5,557 nucleotides of DNA from an uncultured Clostridia bacterium (GTDB taxonomy: Bacteria > Bacillota > Clostridia > Christensenellales > Borkfalkiaceae). The notes below the pieces were generated by a model. The model was not told the origin of the DNA and ran no database searches. It saw only the letters and a list, made by a program, of their open reading frames with translations. Both the position numbers and the translations under genes were made by a program. Below, piece after piece: positions 4,618-5,557 of the stretch (the stretch's first letter is position 1; every line of letters begins with the position of its first letter). Location: NCBI GenBank assembly GCA_934273135.1, contig CAKQSU010000089.1, forward strand, positions 1-5,557. The letters run 5' to 3'.

Positions 4618-5557
4618 TTATTTTTTATACGGGTCAACGCCGTAAAGGCTTTGAACGTTTTTAGAGTAGTCGTTCATTTTAGACGATTGCTTTATGTCAA
4701 GCCCGTCGTTAAACTCCGTTAAAGCGGCTTTTTGCGCTTTCGAAAGTTTTGACGGAACTTCGACGATAACCGTAACGTAAAGGTTGCCGTTACCGAGTCT
4801 GCCGCGGATACCTTTGCCGCGAACCATAATGACTTTTCCGCTCTGCGTCCCTTCGGGAATATCTACGTCTACGGGCGCGTCGAGCGTGGGAACTTTAACT
4901 TTTCCGCCTAACGCCGCCGTAGCAAACGAAACGGGAACGTCTACGTAAAGGTCGAATTCCTTACGCTTGAAGAGTTTGTGCGGCAAAACCTTGAACACGA
5001 TTATAAGGTCGCCCGCCTCGCCGCCGTTCATCGAAGCCTGCCCCATTCCGCGTTTTTGAATGTAGCTGTTCGTGTCCGCGCCCGCGGGAACGTTGAACTT
5101 ATACGTTGTGGAGCCGCTCGTGTAACCCTTGCCGTTGCACGCCGTGCATTTTTCGGTAATCTTTTTGCCGGTGCCGCAGCAATCGGGGCATTCGCGAGTG
5201 GTTACGGTGCGGAAGAATCCGCCGCCAGAAACAAACTGAACTTGACCCGTGCCTTTGCACTTCGGACAAGTCGTGTAGCTCGTTCCGTCCTTTGCGCCGG
5301 TGCCTTTGCAAGCCGCGCACGGCTCGCGACGGTTATACGTTACTTCCTTAGTGCAGCCCTTAGCCGCATCGAGGAAAGAAAGGCTCACTTCAATCGTTAT
5401 ATCCGCGCCCTTGGTCTGTCCGCGTTGCGTTCTTGCGCTGCCGCCGCCTGTGAATTGGCTGAATATGTCGCCGAAAATATCGGAAAATCCGCCGCCGTCG
5501 CCTCCGCCGAAGCCCGAAAAGTCAAAACCTCCCGCGCCGCCTTGCGAAGCGTAAGGA
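4618..5557 (-). CDS. dnaJ: Chaperone DnaJ (Hsp40), J-domain outside window
   Basis: The frame is open to the right edge. The 312 visible residues are the C-terminal part of a type I Hsp40, expected at about 375-385 residues. In order they show a Gly/Phe-rich region with SDIFGDIFSQF (about 5-40), and a zinc-finger region with four CxxCxGxG repeats (CAACKGTG, CPKCKGTG, CPDCCGTG, CTACNGKG; visible residues 80-144, bases 5125-5319). The substrate-binding domains follow with the family-typical LGGKVKVPTLD, IPEGTQSGK and RGKGIRGR. All eight zinc-binding cysteines are present. DnaJ delivers unfolded proteins to DnaK and stimulates its ATPase in the cytoplasm. The HPD-bearing J-domain (about 65-70 residues), the true start and any upstream grpE/dnaK genes lie beyond the window. 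The GTG at 5386-5388 is an internal valine, not a start. Confidence 0.95.
   Translation of the reverse strand, partial: PYASQGGAGGFDFSGFGGGDGGGFSDIFGDIFSQFTGGGSARTQRGQTKGADITIEVSLSFLDAAKGCTKEVTYNRREPCAACKGTGAKDGTSYTTCPKCKGTGQVQFVSGGGFFRTVTTRECPDCCGTGKKITEKCTACNGKGYTSGSTTYKFNVPAGADTNSYIQKRGMGQASMNGGEAGDLIIVFKVLPHKLFKRKEFDLYVDVPVSFATAALGGKVKVPTLDAPVDVDIPEGTQSGKVIMVRGKGIRGRLGNGNLYVTVIVEVPSKLSKAQKAALTEFNDGLDIKQSSKMNDYSKNVQSLYGVDPYKK

Noticed and set aside
4618..5388. dnaJ as a complete short gene starting at GTG 5388
   Set aside because: The frame continues upstream without a stop through a typical DnaJ Gly/Phe region, so the GTG is an internal valine.
5300..5554. Plus-strand 84-codon frame opposite dnaJ
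   Set aside because: It is the antisense of the DnaJ Gly-rich region (Pro-rich output) and has no independent support.

Overview
The window looks like a chromosomal housekeeping segment of an AT-leaning, low-to-moderate-GC Bacillota. Clostridia-type is the best guess, possibly an uncultured gut lineage. This rests on GGAG/AAAGGA-type ribosome sites, textbook sigma-A promoters, compact rho-independent terminators and the style of the MurC, HflX and DnaJ proteins. The lineage call is an inference; no database was searched.

Layout, left to right. Positions 1-165 hold the last 54 codons of murC (+), a peptidoglycan ligase. A hairpin with A and T tracts on both sides (164-194) ends both murC and the convergent gene that follows. 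Positions 193-1956 (-) encode a large protein with an N-terminal PadR-type winged helix, about 300 residues of charged, probably disordered linker, and four predicted membrane helices. It has a consensus promoter (TTGACA-N17-TATAAT) whose -35 box lies inside a perfect 13-bp palindrome. The 424-bp divergent intergenic region (1957-2380) is rich in repeats. It carries that promoter, a strong rightward promoter (2115-2143), tandem AATGCGTTTA repeats, and a 28-bp element with the geometry of a tyrosine-recombinase core site (2303-2330). Positions 2381-3418 (+) encode a complete 345-residue tyrosine recombinase of Xer type with all catalytic residues visible. Positions 3477-4514 (+) encode a short HflX ribosome-associated GTPase with its own extended -10 promoter and no clear Shine-Dalgarno sequence. 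A hairpin terminator at 4553-4583 separates it from dnaJ (-), which covers 4618 to the window end. The dnaJ J-domain lies beyond the window.

How the genes relate: murC, the recombinase, hflX and dnaJ are core functions (cell wall, probable chromosome-dimer resolution, ribosome rescue, protein folding), and they are not one pathway. Two points deserve attention. One is the membrane-anchored PadR-like regulator, an unusual fusion with a likely autoregulatory operator. The other is the dif-like site just upstream of a single Xer-type recombinase, an arrangement known from streptococcal XerS/difSL. There is no CRISPR array, tRNA, rRNA, insertion sequence or other clear mobile element.
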